Source of the DNA: DASPXY01 sp038227745
Lineage (GTDB): Bacteria > Planctomycetota > Planctomycetia > Gemmatales > Gemmataceae
DNA length: 10,469 bases
Direction of reading: 5' to 3'
Assembly (NCBI GenBank): GCA_038227745.1
Contig: JBBRPS010000337.1
Span: 1 to 10,469, forward strand
Under the pieces are notes generated by a model, which was not told the DNA's origin, ran no database searches, and saw only the letters and a program-made list of their open reading frames with translations. Position numbers and translations under genes: made by a program. The first letter of the stretch is position 1, and every line of letters starts with the position of its first letter. Below are positions 1 through 6,957 of this stretch, piece after piece.

Positions 1-122
1 CATTTCCGCATAGTTCGCGGCCTCGACCGCCCGGGTCACGGGCGCGTTCCCGAACCCGGGCGGCGTTGAAGGCCGGCCGGCCGGGGGGTTGTCCCACCCC
101 GGCACCGACAGGAGCGATGCCG

Positions 123-683
123 ATGAAGCGAAAATCCCTGGTGAGTGCGAGTCTGCTGCTGCTTTGTTGCGGCTGCAGCACGATGAGCAATACGGAGGCC
201 GGCGCGGTGACGGGCGGCGCTCTTGGTGCCGGCGTGGGCGCCCTGGCCGGCGCCGCGGTGCGCGCCCCCGTGGCCGGCGCCCTGATCGGCGGCGCGGTGG
301 GCGCCCTGGCCGGCGGCGCGGCGGGCAACGCCGAGGACCGCCGCGAGGACCGCGCCATCCGCCAGGCGGCCGCGGCCCAGGCGGCCGCGGTCCCGCCGCC
401 GCCCACGCCGTCGCCGGAAGAGGTGGCCAACATGGTGCGGAGCGGACTCGGCGACACGGTCGTCATCAACGCGATCCGCCAGTCGCCCGGCCCCTACGTC
501 CTGGCCAGCAACCAGATCGTCTGGTTGAAACAGCAGGGCGTGAGCGACGTGGTGATCTCCGAGATGCAGGCGCACGGCCCGCAGCAGGTGGTCTACCCGG
601 GGCCGCGGCCGGTCATCATCTACGAACAGCCGCCGCCGGTCCGCTTCGGCTTCGGCTACAGTTACGGTCGCCGCTGCTGGTGA
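123..683 (+). CDS. Glycine-zipper lipoprotein, probable outer-envelope protein
   Basis: Encodes 186 aa. I chose the ATG at 123 over the in-frame ATG at 117 because GGAG at 111-114 is 8 nt from it but only 2 nt from 117. Residues 1-18 look like a lipoprotein signal: MKRK basic start, a leucine-rich core and LLCCGC, with Cys18 after Gly17 the likeliest lipidated residue. The -3 Cys makes this a non-ideal lipobox. Residues 26-69 are an almost unbroken Gly/Ala zipper, the type that packs helices in or against membranes in SlyB/OmpA-linked lipoproteins. After a Pro-rich hinge (90-97), residues 98-150 form a helical module with SPEEVANMV, LKQQGVSDVVISEM and a central I-R-x-S; from memory this module recurs in planctomycete envelope proteins. 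The tail is Pro-rich, ending FGFGYSYG. Monocistronic, with a terminator 24 nt after the stop. Function unknown; an envelope structural role is inference. Confidence 0.85.
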   Translation: MKRKSLVSASLLLLCCGCSTMSNTEAGAVTGGALGAGVGALAGAAVRAPVAGALIGGAVGALAGGAAGNAEDRREDRAIRQAAAAQAAAVPPPPTPSPEEVANMVRSGLGDTVVINAIRQSPGPYVLASNQIVWLKQQGVSDVVISEMQAHGPQQVVYPGPRPVIIYEQPPPVRFGFGYSYGRRCW

Positions 684-707
684 TGAGAGAGGCGAACTGC
701 AGAACGG

Positions 708-752
708 AAACGGGGCGGGCCTCGTCAACCGGACGGCGCCCGCCCCGTTTTT
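708..752 (+). terminator. Rho-independent terminator of the glycine-zipper lipoprotein gene
   Basis: A perfect 13-bp stem (AAACGGGGCGGGC at 708-720 pairing with 738-750), a 17-nt loop and a run of five T at 748-752. It begins 24 nt after the TGA at 681-683. On the opposite strand the hairpin is followed by only three T, so it could stop read-through from the kinase operon only weakly. Confidence 0.88.
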
Positions 753-947
753 GCTCGTTGACACCTGGACGCCCTGCGACTCCGCGAAATGACTGTCGGG
801 GTGGGTGCCGCAGCGCGACCAACGTGCCAAAATGCCGGGGGGTATAAGAGGCGGAGGAACGAAGGAACGAGCCGGCGGCCCGTCGCGCAGCGACACCCCC
901 ACAGACCCCGCCGGGGCCAGCCCGGCGGAACGTGTGGCGTCCGCCTC

Positions 948-3119
948 TCACGGCGCCGGCGCTTCCAGAGATCCCAATAGGGTCTGTAGCGCGTCGAAGT
1001 CCACCGGCTTGACCATGTGGTCGTCGAACCCGGCCGCCAGGGAGCGCCGCCGGTCCTCCTCGCCGCCATAGCCCGTCAGTGCCACCAGCACCGCCCGGCC
1101 GTAGCCCGGCTCGGTCCGCAGCTGCCACGCCACCTCGTAGCCGTTCAGCCCCGGCAGGCCGATGTCCAGCAGCACCAAGTCCGGCTGATATGCCGCCGCC
1201 ACCTCCAGCGCCTGCCGGCCGTCGTGGGCCGTCCGCACGTCGTTGCCCACCAACCGCAGCAGCGTCGCCAGGGTGTCCGCCGAGTCGCGGTTGTCGTCCA
1301 CGACGAGGATGCGCCGCGGCGCCCCGCGGGCGGCCGGCGCGGCCGCCCGCGGGGCGCCGCCGTCGGCCGCGGTGTCCGCCTCCGCCAGCAACGGCAGGCG
1401 CACCACGAACTCGCTGCCGCGGCCCGGCCCCTCGCTGAACGCCTCCACCGTGCCGTCGTGCATCTCGGTGAGCTGCCGCACCAGCGTCAGCCCGATGCCC
1501 AGGCCGCCCTCGGCCCGGTCCAGCGTCCGCTCCGCCTGCGTGAACAGGTCGAACACGGTCGGCAGCACGTCCGCCGGGATGCCCATGCCCGTGTCGCGCA
1601 CCCGCACCGCCACCTCGCCCTGGCCCCGCTCCACGGTCAGCCAGACGTGGCCGCCCTCCGGCGTGTACTTCGCGGCGTTGTTCAGCAGGTTCCAGAAGAT
1701 CTGCGCCAGCCGGACCGCGTCGCCCTCCACGCAGCCGGCGTCTGGCGGCACCGTCACGTCCAGCCGGTGCTTGCGCGCGTCCATCAGCGGCCGGCTGCCC
1801 TCCAGCGCCCGCTCCACGATGGTCGCCACCTCGACCGGCTCCTTCTGCAGCTTGATCTTGCCGCGCGTGATGCGGCTCACGTCCAGCAGGTCGTCCACCA
1901 GCCGCACCATGTGCTCCACCTGCCGCTCGATGATGTCCAACGCCTGCCGCTGGCTGGCCCGCCGCTCCTTGCCGCGCATGCGGATGATGTGCAGCGCGTT
2001 CCGCATCGGCGCCAGCGGGTTGCGCAGCTCGTGCGCCAGCATCGCCAGGAACTCGTCCTTGCGCCGGTCCCCCTCCTTAACCTCCCTGTAAAGGCGGGCG
2101 TTGTCGAGGGAGACCGCGACGCGCCGGGCGAAGTCCTCCGCCAGTTCCAGGTCGTCCGGGGCGTAGCCGCGCCGCGGCGGCGCGACGAAGAACGCGAGGG
2201 CGCCCACGCGCTCGCCGCGCACCGCCAGCGGCACGATGATGCCGGACCCGGGATTCAGTTCCTGCAGCAGTTGCCGGTGCTCGGCGTCCACGGCGGCCTC
2301 CTGCAGGGCGCGGCCCGCCTCGGGCAGCAGTTCGGCCGCGCCGCTCTTCAGCACGCGCACGACCGGCGACGGCGACTCCCAGGTCAGCGGGTAGCGGCCC
2401 CACAGCCGGTACAGCACTTTCTCCTTCGCGGCGTCGGCGTGTGCCACCACCTGCTCGATGCAGCCGTCCTCCCCGACCATGAACACCAGACACCAGTCCG
2501 CGAAGAACGGCACCGCCTGCCGCGCCACCTTGCCCAGCGTGCTCTCGCGGTCCACCAGGACGGCCAGGGTCGTGCTCGCCTCGGCCAGGAAACGCAGCTT
2601 CTCGTTGGCTCGCTCCAGCGCCGCCGTGCGCTCGCGGACGCGGTCCTCCAACTCGGCGTGCATCCGCCGCAGCGCGTCCTGGTAGCGCTTGCGCTCGATC
2701 GCGTAGCGGATCGCGCGGTCCAGGGCGTCGGCGTCGATGCGGCCCTTGACGAGGTAGTCCGCGGCCCCGGCCTTCATCGCCTCGAGGTCCACCTCGCGCT
2801 CGCCCTGGCCGGTCAGCAGGATCGCGGGCGCCCGGCAGCCGCGGGCCACCGCCGCGCGCAGCAGCTCCAGGCCGTCGTGCTCGCCCAGGCGGTAGTCGAA
2901 CAGGTAGACGTCGTGCCGGTCCGCGCGCACTGCCTCCGCGCCGGCGTCGTAGCCCGCCGCCCACTCCAACTCGAATCCCGCCCCCGGGATCTCCGCGAGC
3001 AGCTCGCGGGTCAGGAAGTAATCGTCCTCGTCATCCTCGACGAGCAGCACCCGGAGGCGCCTGGCTTCACTCCCCTCCCCGCGGACGCCCGGCGGCACGG
3101 GGGCGACGCTGGGGTCCAT
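948..3119 (-). CDS. Hybrid sensor histidine kinase, REC-GAF-HisKA-HATPase-REC
   Basis: Encodes 723 aa with no membrane segment or signal peptide, so a cytoplasmic phosphorelay protein. The N-terminal receiver (about 23-140) has acidic residues at 29-33, phospho-acceptor Asp75, Thr103 and Lys125; Lys125 is followed by Gly instead of the usual Pro. A short coiled coil (about 143-180) leads to a GAF-like sensor domain (about 180-345). HisKA has His363 in LAHELRNPLAPM. The ATPase domain shows the N box (NLLNNAAKYT, 477-486), G1 (DTGMGI, 509-514), F box (FDLFTQAE) and G2 (GGLGIGLTLV). After an Ala/Arg/Gly linker (582-602) comes a second receiver with Asp608/Asp609, phospho-acceptor Asp652, Thr682 and Lys704. 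The ATG directly follows the TGA of the response regulator gene (TGAATG), and its ribosome site AGGGAGG (3124-3130) lies inside that gene's last codons, so translation is probably coupled. Input to REC1 likely comes from the upstream kinase; this is inference. Confidence 0.93.
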   Translation of the reverse strand: MDPSVAPVPPGVRGEGSEARRLRVLLVEDDEDDYFLTRELLAEIPGAGFELEWAAGYDAGAEAVRADRHDVYLFDYRLGEHDGLELLRAAVARGCRAPAILLTGQGEREVDLEAMKAGAADYLVKGRIDADALDRAIRYAIERKRYQDALRRMHAELEDRVRERTAALERANEKLRFLAEASTTLAVLVDRESTLGKVARQAVPFFADWCLVFMVGEDGCIEQVVAHADAAKEKVLYRLWGRYPLTWESPSPVVRVLKSGAAELLPEAGRALQEAAVDAEHRQLLQELNPGSGIIVPLAVRGERVGALAFFVAPPRRGYAPDDLELAEDFARRVAVSLDNARLYREVKEGDRRKDEFLAMLAHELRNPLAPMRNALHIIRMRGKERRASQRQALDIIERQVEHMVRLVDDLLDVSRITRGKIKLQKEPVEVATIVERALEGSRPLMDARKHRLDVTVPPDAGCVEGDAVRLAQIFWNLLNNAAKYTPEGGHVWLTVERGQGEVAVRVRDTGMGIPADVLPTVFDLFTQAERTLDRAEGGLGIGLTLVRQLTEMHDGTVEAFSEGPGRGSEFVVRLPLLAEADTAADGGAPRAAAPAARGAPRRILVVDDNRDSADTLATLLRLVGNDVRTAHDGRQALEVAAAYQPDLVLLDIGLPGLNGYEVAWQLRTEPGYGRAVLVALTGYGGEEDRRRSLAAGFDDHMVKPVDFDALQTLLGSLEAPAP
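1316..1360. repeat. 20-bp perfect inverted repeat inside the hybrid-kinase gene
   Basis: Positions 1316-1335 are the exact reverse complement of 1341-1360, with a 5-nt centre (GGCGC). All but the five centre bases pair, and every base is G or C. It encodes residues about 587-602, the GAPRAAAPAARGAP linker between the ATPase domain and the C-terminal receiver, so the peptide itself reads nearly symmetrically. Confidence 0.9.
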
Positions 3120-3581
3120 TCAACCTCCCTCCCCGTCGCCGGGGAGCTCGACGATCTCCAGCCAGTACTTGCCCAGCGCCTTGACGACCTCGACGAGCGC
3201 GTCGAACGTCACGGGCTTGGTGATATACGAGGCGGCGCTGAGGTCGTAGGTGCGGAAAATGTCCTCCTCTGCCTTCGACGTGGTGAGGACGACGACGCGG
3301 ATGTACTTGAGCGCCGGGTCGGCCTTGATCTCGCGCAGGGCCTCGCGGCCGTCCTTGCGCGGCATGTTCAGGTCCAGGAGGATCAGGCCGGGGCGCGGCG
3401 AGTCCGCCGGGTCGCCGTACTTGCCGCGGCGCTTGAGATAGTCCATTAGTTCCTCGCCATCGTGGACGAAGCGCAGGTCGTTGACCAGGCGGCTCGCCTC
3501 GAATGCCTCGCGCGTCATCAGGCGGTCGTCGGCGTCGTCGTCGGCCATCAAGATGGTGATCGGTTTTGGTGGTCGGCTCAT
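3120..3581 (-). CDS. Rcp1-like single-domain response regulator
   Basis: Encodes 153 aa, one receiver domain and no output domain. Visible landmarks are Asp14/Asp15 (ILMADDDADDR), phospho-acceptor Asp70 in LILLDLNMPRKDG, Thr100 (VVLTTSK) and Lys122 before Pro (ITKPV). The insert DYLKRRGKYGDPADSPRP and the ending KYWLEIVELP match the Rcp1 group, regulators partnered with phytochrome-like and other GAF/PAS kinases. I start at the ATG at 3579-3581, although the frame stays open upstream, because the receiver begins there and the upstream frame is the shadow of the kinase gene. This ATG overlaps the kinase stop as ATGA. Likely role: phosphate shuttle or protein-interaction regulator between the kinase before it and the hybrid kinase after it. 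The receiver call is firm; the partner assignment is inferred from gene order. Confidence 0.92.
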   Translation of the reverse strand: MSRPPKPITILMADDDADDRLMTREAFEASRLVNDLRFVHDGEELMDYLKRRGKYGDPADSPRPGLILLDLNMPRKDGREALREIKADPALKYIRVVVLTTSKAEEDIFRTYDLSAASYITKPVTFDALVEVVKALGKYWLEIVELPGDGEGG

Positions 3582-5323
3582 GCTACCCCGCCCTCGGGTG
3601 TCGTCGGTGTCAGGGGGAGCGTGACGACGAACGTCGCTCCATCCCCCGGCGCGCTCCGTGCCGCGATCGTGCCGCCGTGCCGCTCGACGATCTTGCGGCA
3701 GATCGCCAGGCCTATCCCCGTCCCCTCGTACTCGCTGCGACTGTGCAGGCGCTGGAACAACTGGAAGATCCGGTCCAGGTACTTCTCGTCGAAGCCGATG
3801 CCGTTGTCCTGCACGGTGAGCTCGCACAGCGGGCCGGCGCCGTCGCCCCCGGGAAGAATTCGGCCCTCCACACGGACGACGGGCGGTTCGTCCGGCTGGT
3901 GGAATTTCAGACTATTGGCGATCAGGTTCTGGAGCAACTGGCGCATCTGGGTGGGGTCGGCGTTCAGCGCGGGCAACTCGCCCAGTTCGACGCGCCCGTC
4001 CGTCTGCTGGAGTCGGCCCTCGAGGTCGGAGACCACCTGCCGAGCCTCTTTCGCCAGGTCCACCGGCCCGAACGGCTGGGCCTTCGTCGTCACGCGCGAG
4101 AAGGCCAGCAGGTCGTTGATGAGGGTGCTCATCCGCGCCGCCGCCGCCCGCATCCGGTCGAGGTATTCGCGGCCCTGCTCGCCCAGCGCCGCGGCGCATT
4201 TCGCCTGCAAGCGGTCCCCGAAGGCCTGAATTTTCCGCAGCGGCTCCTGCAGGTCGTGCGACGCCACCGAGGCGAACTGCTCCAGCTCGCTGTTGCTCCG
4301 CTGCAGCTCGGCGGCGAACGTCTGCAGGGCCTCGTTGGCGTCGGCCAGCTCCGCGGTTCGCTGGCGTACGCGGTGCTCCAGCTCCGCGCGCGTCCGCCGC
4401 AGGTCGTCCTCCATCTCCATGCGCTCGGTGATGTCGGTATTGGTCCCGAACCAGGAAACGATCCGGCCCTGCTCGTCGCGCACCGGCAGGGCGCGGGACA
4501 GGTGCCAGCGCATGGCGCCGTCGTGGCGGCGCAGCGGGAACGTGTCCTCCCACGGCGCGCCGCCGGCGATGGCGACCTTGAACTTCGCCAGCACGCGCGG
4601 CAACTCGGCCGGGTCGTGGACGGACTGCCAGCCCCACCCCTCCATCTGTTTCGGCGTCGTACCGGTGTAATCGTACCACCTCCTGTTATACCAGAAGATG
4701 TAGCCGTCCGAGCGGGTCATCCAGGCCAGTTGCGGGATCGAGTCGGCGAGGGTGCGGAAGCGCTCGCGCTGCGCGCGCAGCTCCTCCTCCGCCCACTTGC
4801 GGTCGATGCCCAGGGCGACACCGTTCGCGACCGACACCATCGCGCCCAGGGTCTCCTCGGACAGCGGCGTGCGGGCGAACATGGCCATGACGCCGAGGAT
4901 GCGGCCCCCGACCAGCAGCGGGTAGCCCGCGAAGCTGACCATGCCCTCGCGCCGGGCCCACTCCTGGTCGCCGATGCGCGGGTCGCCGAGGACCGCGTTC
5001 GTCAGGTGCGGCTGGCGCTCCTGGGCGATGAGGCCGATCTTGAACTTGCCGACCGGCACGCGGCCGTGCGCCCCGTCGAGGTGGGTGTACATGCCGGCGC
5101 TGGCCTGCAGCTCCAATACCTGCACCCCCTCGTCGAGTGTCCAGATGCGCGCGAAGGCGGCATGCAGGTGCTGCACCATCGCCTCGGCGCAGTGGCGCAG
5201 CATGTCGGGCAGGTTGTCGCCGCGGGTGAGGGCCACCGCCACGTCCCTGCCGAACGCCGCCAGGCGGGCCTGCTCCTCGATCCGTACCCGCTGACGCTGC
5301 AGCTCCGTTTCTTCGGGGAACAT
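3578..5323 (-). CDS. Soluble GAF-PAS sensor histidine kinase
   Basis: Encodes 581 aa, first gene of the three-gene phosphorelay operon. A short N-terminal coil leads to a GAF domain (about 20-175). No bilin-attachment Cys motif is evident, so light sensing is not supported despite the Rcp1-like neighbour. A PAS domain of the PAS_3 kind (about 186-302) ends with the PAC signature WFGTNTDITER. A heptad-rich coil (303-350) joins it to HisKA, with His356 in FASVASHDLQEPLRKI. The ATPase domain (about 450-572) shows NLIANSLKF (N box), DNGIG (506-510) and GTGIGLAICRKIVERHGG (G2). No membrane segments are seen, so it is probably cytoplasmic and senses an internal ligand or redox state (inference). 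The ATG at 5321-5323 has no strong Shine-Dalgarno upstream, so the exact start is less sure than the rest. Its TGA overlaps the next gene's ATG. Confidence 0.92.
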   Translation of the reverse strand: MFPEETELQRQRVRIEEQARLAAFGRDVAVALTRGDNLPDMLRHCAEAMVQHLHAAFARIWTLDEGVQVLELQASAGMYTHLDGAHGRVPVGKFKIGLIAQERQPHLTNAVLGDPRIGDQEWARREGMVSFAGYPLLVGGRILGVMAMFARTPLSEETLGAMVSVANGVALGIDRKWAEEELRAQRERFRTLADSIPQLAWMTRSDGYIFWYNRRWYDYTGTTPKQMEGWGWQSVHDPAELPRVLAKFKVAIAGGAPWEDTFPLRRHDGAMRWHLSRALPVRDEQGRIVSWFGTNTDITERMEMEDDLRRTRAELEHRVRQRTAELADANEALQTFAAELQRSNSELEQFASVASHDLQEPLRKIQAFGDRLQAKCAAALGEQGREYLDRMRAAAARMSTLINDLLAFSRVTTKAQPFGPVDLAKEARQVVSDLEGRLQQTDGRVELGELPALNADPTQMRQLLQNLIANSLKFHQPDEPPVVRVEGRILPGGDGAGPLCELTVQDNGIGFDEKYLDRIFQLFQRLHSRSEYEGTGIGLAICRKIVERHGGTIAARSAPGDGATFVVTLPLTPTTPEGGVA

Positions 5324-5758
5324 GGTGGTGAACCGTTTGCCGGGGAAGGACTCCCGTTCGTATCACGCTCGTCCGCCGCCCGGCAGGGCGAACGCCGCCG
5401 GAGAGCGCTGCCGAGCAGCACGGGAGTCGAGGGGGGAGCGGAGACGAGGTCGGGGAGGGAATAGGGGCCTGTCGGCTGCCATAGCCGTGAAGGAACCCAG
5501 GCCCCGCGGCCCGGACCCTTCGCCGAATGGTCATTCTAACAGTCGCCGACAAAATGGCGAGCCGTGGGGCTGACCGTAGCACAGGCGTCTCGCCTGTGGG
5601 GGTGGCCCACAGGCGAGACGCCTGTGCTACGGCCAGCGCTTCCGGATTTCTGACCGTGCCCGGCCCGTGGTTATGGGGGATTGCGCGTGGCTGTAGCGGT
5701 TATGGCGAGCGGCCGGCTCACGCCGGCTGATGCTGCACTCTGCTTGGTGCCGGGTGTG
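5324..5758. other. Intergenic region upstream of the kinase operon, with a long inverted repeat
   Basis: This stretch lies between the start of the GAF-PAS kinase and the stop of the PilZ-like gene, both on the - strand, so it should contain the kinase-operon promoter. I could not pick a convincing -35/-10 pair. It holds the nested inverted repeat at 5570-5636 and a weak 6-bp hairpin (GCCGGC at 5712-5717 and 5722-5727, 4-nt loop) about 30 nt past the PilZ stop. No credible gene is seen: the ORF on the + strand at 5527-5730 is a translation of the repeat. Confidence 0.6.
5570..5636. repeat. Nested inverted repeat 1 (31-bp arms, 5-nt centre)
   Basis: Arms 5570-5600 and 5606-5636 are reverse complements apart from one mismatch (5573/5633), with centre GGTGG. 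Each arm contains its own palindrome: CACAGGCG-TCT-CGCCTGTG at 5580-5598 and the same with AGA at 5608-5626. It can therefore fold as one long hairpin or as two small ones side by side. Translated, it gives TGVSPV and RDACAT, peptides I recall as common misannotations in planctomycete and verrucomicrobial genomes, which suggests a dispersed REP-like element. Confidence 0.92.
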
Positions 5759-6064
5759 TTAGCTGCGGAAGCCGCGCAGCTCGTGGTCGCTGAGGCGGCA
5801 GGAGAAACGGCAGTTGACCAGCCAGGTCCGCTCACCCCAGGCCGTGGCGCTGACGACGCGGCCGGAGAGGATGCGCGATTCGGAGAGGGAAGCGACGCGG
5901 TCGAGGATGGCCAGGACGGCGCCGGCCTGCAGCGGGCGATTGACCAGCAGGCCAATGGACTCCGCGGTCACGTCCCAGATGCCGGCGTCGAGCAGGGTCA
6001 GGCCGGGGCGGACCAGAATGCGGATGCCCTTCCTGGCGGTCGCGGCTTGGTCGGTGGACTGCAT
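5759..6064 (-). CDS. Small PilZ-like domain protein, possible c-di-GMP binder
   Basis: Encodes 101 aa. The ATG at 6062-6064 is preceded by AAAGGA at a 5-6 nt spacing, which supports this start. The whole protein reads as a single PilZ-type beta barrel: an N-terminal R-x3-R (Arg11, Arg15), a first strand and turn with DVTAESIGLLV (31-41), NRPLQAGAVLAI, then SGRVVSATAWGERTWLVNCRFSCRLSDHELRGF at the end, the usual planctomycete PilZ layout (compare NVSADGIAL, RVVHVTP, WLVGCAF). The c-di-GMP motif D/N-x-S-x-x-G is altered to DVTAES, with Thr for Ser and Ser in the Gly place, so ligand binding may be lost or weak. It stands alone, divergent from the small + strand ORF. The family call rests on pattern memory, not a profile search. 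Confidence 0.72.
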   Translation of the reverse strand: MQSTDQAATARKGIRILVRPGLTLLDAGIWDVTAESIGLLVNRPLQAGAVLAILDRVASLSESRILSGRVVSATAWGERTWLVNCRFSCRLSDHELRGFRS

Positions 6065-6283
6065 GGCGGTCCTTTAGGTCAGTGGCGGGTTGAACCGGCC
6101 ACGCGCGTCGGGCGAGGCGGTATGGCGAAACCGTAGGTCACTTGCAGCCGACTGTCAAGCAACCGGGGCCGGTCGCCGATTCCCGGACGGCCGGCCTCCC
6201 CAGTCGGATTTTTCTCGCCGCGGCGAATTTTCCCGTCCCACGGACGGCCGCTTGGTGCATAAGACGGTAGGAGGTACGCGCCG

Positions 6284-6448
6284 ATGATCCCGCTGCAAGT
6301 CCCCTGTCCCCTGTGCCGCACCGCACTGCACCTGCTGCACGCGCAGCCGCGACTGAGGCCTGTCAAGGGGACGACGGAGACCTACACCGTTGCCCGGCCC
6401 CCGCCCGGCGCGTTGTACGGCAGCAGCCCGGCGCTCGACTCGAAGTAA
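6284..6448 (+). CDS. Small hypothetical protein (54 aa) with one CPLC pair
   Basis: This ORF encodes 54 aa. In its favour, a perfect Shine-Dalgarno AGGAGGT (6269-6275) sits 8 nt before the ATG, and nearly all codons end in G or C, including those before the antisense overlap begins. The start reads MIPLQVPCPLCRTALHLLHAQ: a CxxC knuckle at residues 8-11 with no second pair, then a basic stretch and a Pro/Gly-rich tail ending LDSK. It could be a half zinc knuckle that dimerises or a leader-like peptide; I do not recognise the family. Its last 67 nt overlap, on the other strand, the end of the zinc-motif protein gene. Both frames share wobble positions there, so codon bias cannot separate them in the overlap. 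It could still be a chance ORF. Confidence 0.5.
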   Translation: MIPLQVPCPLCRTALHLLHAQPRLRPVKGTTETYTVARPPPGALYGSSPALDSK

Positions 6449-6813
6449 CGGCGGCGGCGCTCGCGCACCTGCGGCACGGCCTCCTGCTGCTGTGCCCGCA
6501 GGTCGGCGAAGTTCGCCAGGCAGTAGGCGCAGCCGATCGTGTGCAGGTGGAAATCGAGGTAATCCTGGTAGTCCGGCTCGTGGACGCCGAGGAGGTAGGT
6601 GCCGAGCTGCTCGCGCGTCGGACACGTCAGGCGTCGCCGCCGCCAGATGGCGCCGATGGAGTGCTCGCCGCGGTCGCGCTCGACCATCAGCGCCCGCAAC
6701 TGCCGCCGCAGGACGTCCGACTGGCGCAGCGCCTGCTCGACGCGGGCACTCTCGGCGTCGCCCAGGGCGTCGTCGAGATACCCCTCCAGCTGTTCGCGCG
6801 TCACGTCCGCCAT
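6382..6813 (-). CDS. Anti-sigma-like zinc-motif protein (143 aa)
   Basis: Starts at the ATG at 6811-6813, preceded by AGGAGG about 6 nt away; the frame is open further upstream, but that extension covers the divergent promoter region. Residues 1-45 (ADVTREQLEGYLDDALG..., VEQALRQSDVLRRQLRAL) are a helical, acidic-then-basic segment as in anti-sigma N-termini. Residues 61-105 include LTCPTREQLGTYLLG and then H91-x3-C95-x2-C98 (HTIGCAYC), the H-x3-C-x2-C motif of zinc-binding anti-sigma factors; Cys64 could be a further ligand. A charged tail and Gly-rich end follow. There is no transmembrane segment, so it would be a cytoplasmic regulator. Usually such genes follow an ECF sigma factor; none lies here, since the next gene upstream is divergent. 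A role in binding a sigma factor encoded elsewhere is inference. Confidence 0.78.
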   Translation of the reverse strand: MADVTREQLEGYLDDALGDAESARVEQALRQSDVLRRQLRALMVERDRGEHSIGAIWRRRRLTCPTREQLGTYLLGVHEPDYQDYLDFHLHTIGCAYCLANFADLRAQQQEAVPQVRERRRRYFESSAGLLPYNAPGGGRATV

Positions 6814-6945
6814 GCCGCCCCTCCTTCCCTTAACAGAGAAGCCAGAGACATTTAACCATCCCGCCGCGCGCCAGTCAACGGACGGCGGCGCCCGCGCGGC
6901 CAGCCCGACTTCCAAAATTCCTCGGAAACGGGTATTGGAGGGGCC

Positions 6946-6951
6946 GGGAGG
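6946..6951 (+). promoter_or_regulatory. Ribosome binding site deciding a GTG start
   Basis: GGGAGG lies 6 nt before the GTG at 6958-6960. No ATG in the same frame is as well placed, so this site fixes the methyltransferase start. Confidence 0.8.
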
Positions 6952-6957
6952 TCAACC

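Noticed and set aside
1017..3449. 810-aa open frame on the + strand opposite the hybrid kinase and regulator genes
   Set aside because: Antisense shadow in GC-rich DNA: rich in Arg/His/Gln/Val/Leu repeats with no domain, while the opposite strand encodes clear kinase and receiver motifs.
3578..5323. Bacteriophytochrome identity for the GAF-PAS kinase
   Set aside because: The Rcp1-like partner invites it, but there is no PHY domain and no bilin-binding Cys context in the GAF domain.
3566..5464. 632-aa open frame on the + strand opposite the GAF-PAS kinase
   Set aside because: Same type of shadow; no recognisable motif and opposite to a gene with complete HisKA and ATPase signatures.
5527..5730. 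67-aa ORF containing TGVSPV and RDACAT
   Set aside because: It is a translation of nested inverted repeat 1, a known kind of false gene call.
6215..6226. 12-nt palindrome TCGCCGCGGCGA flanked by T/A runs
   Set aside because: Too short a stem and almost no loop for a terminator; no gene end nearby to serve. Could be a binding site but nothing supports it.
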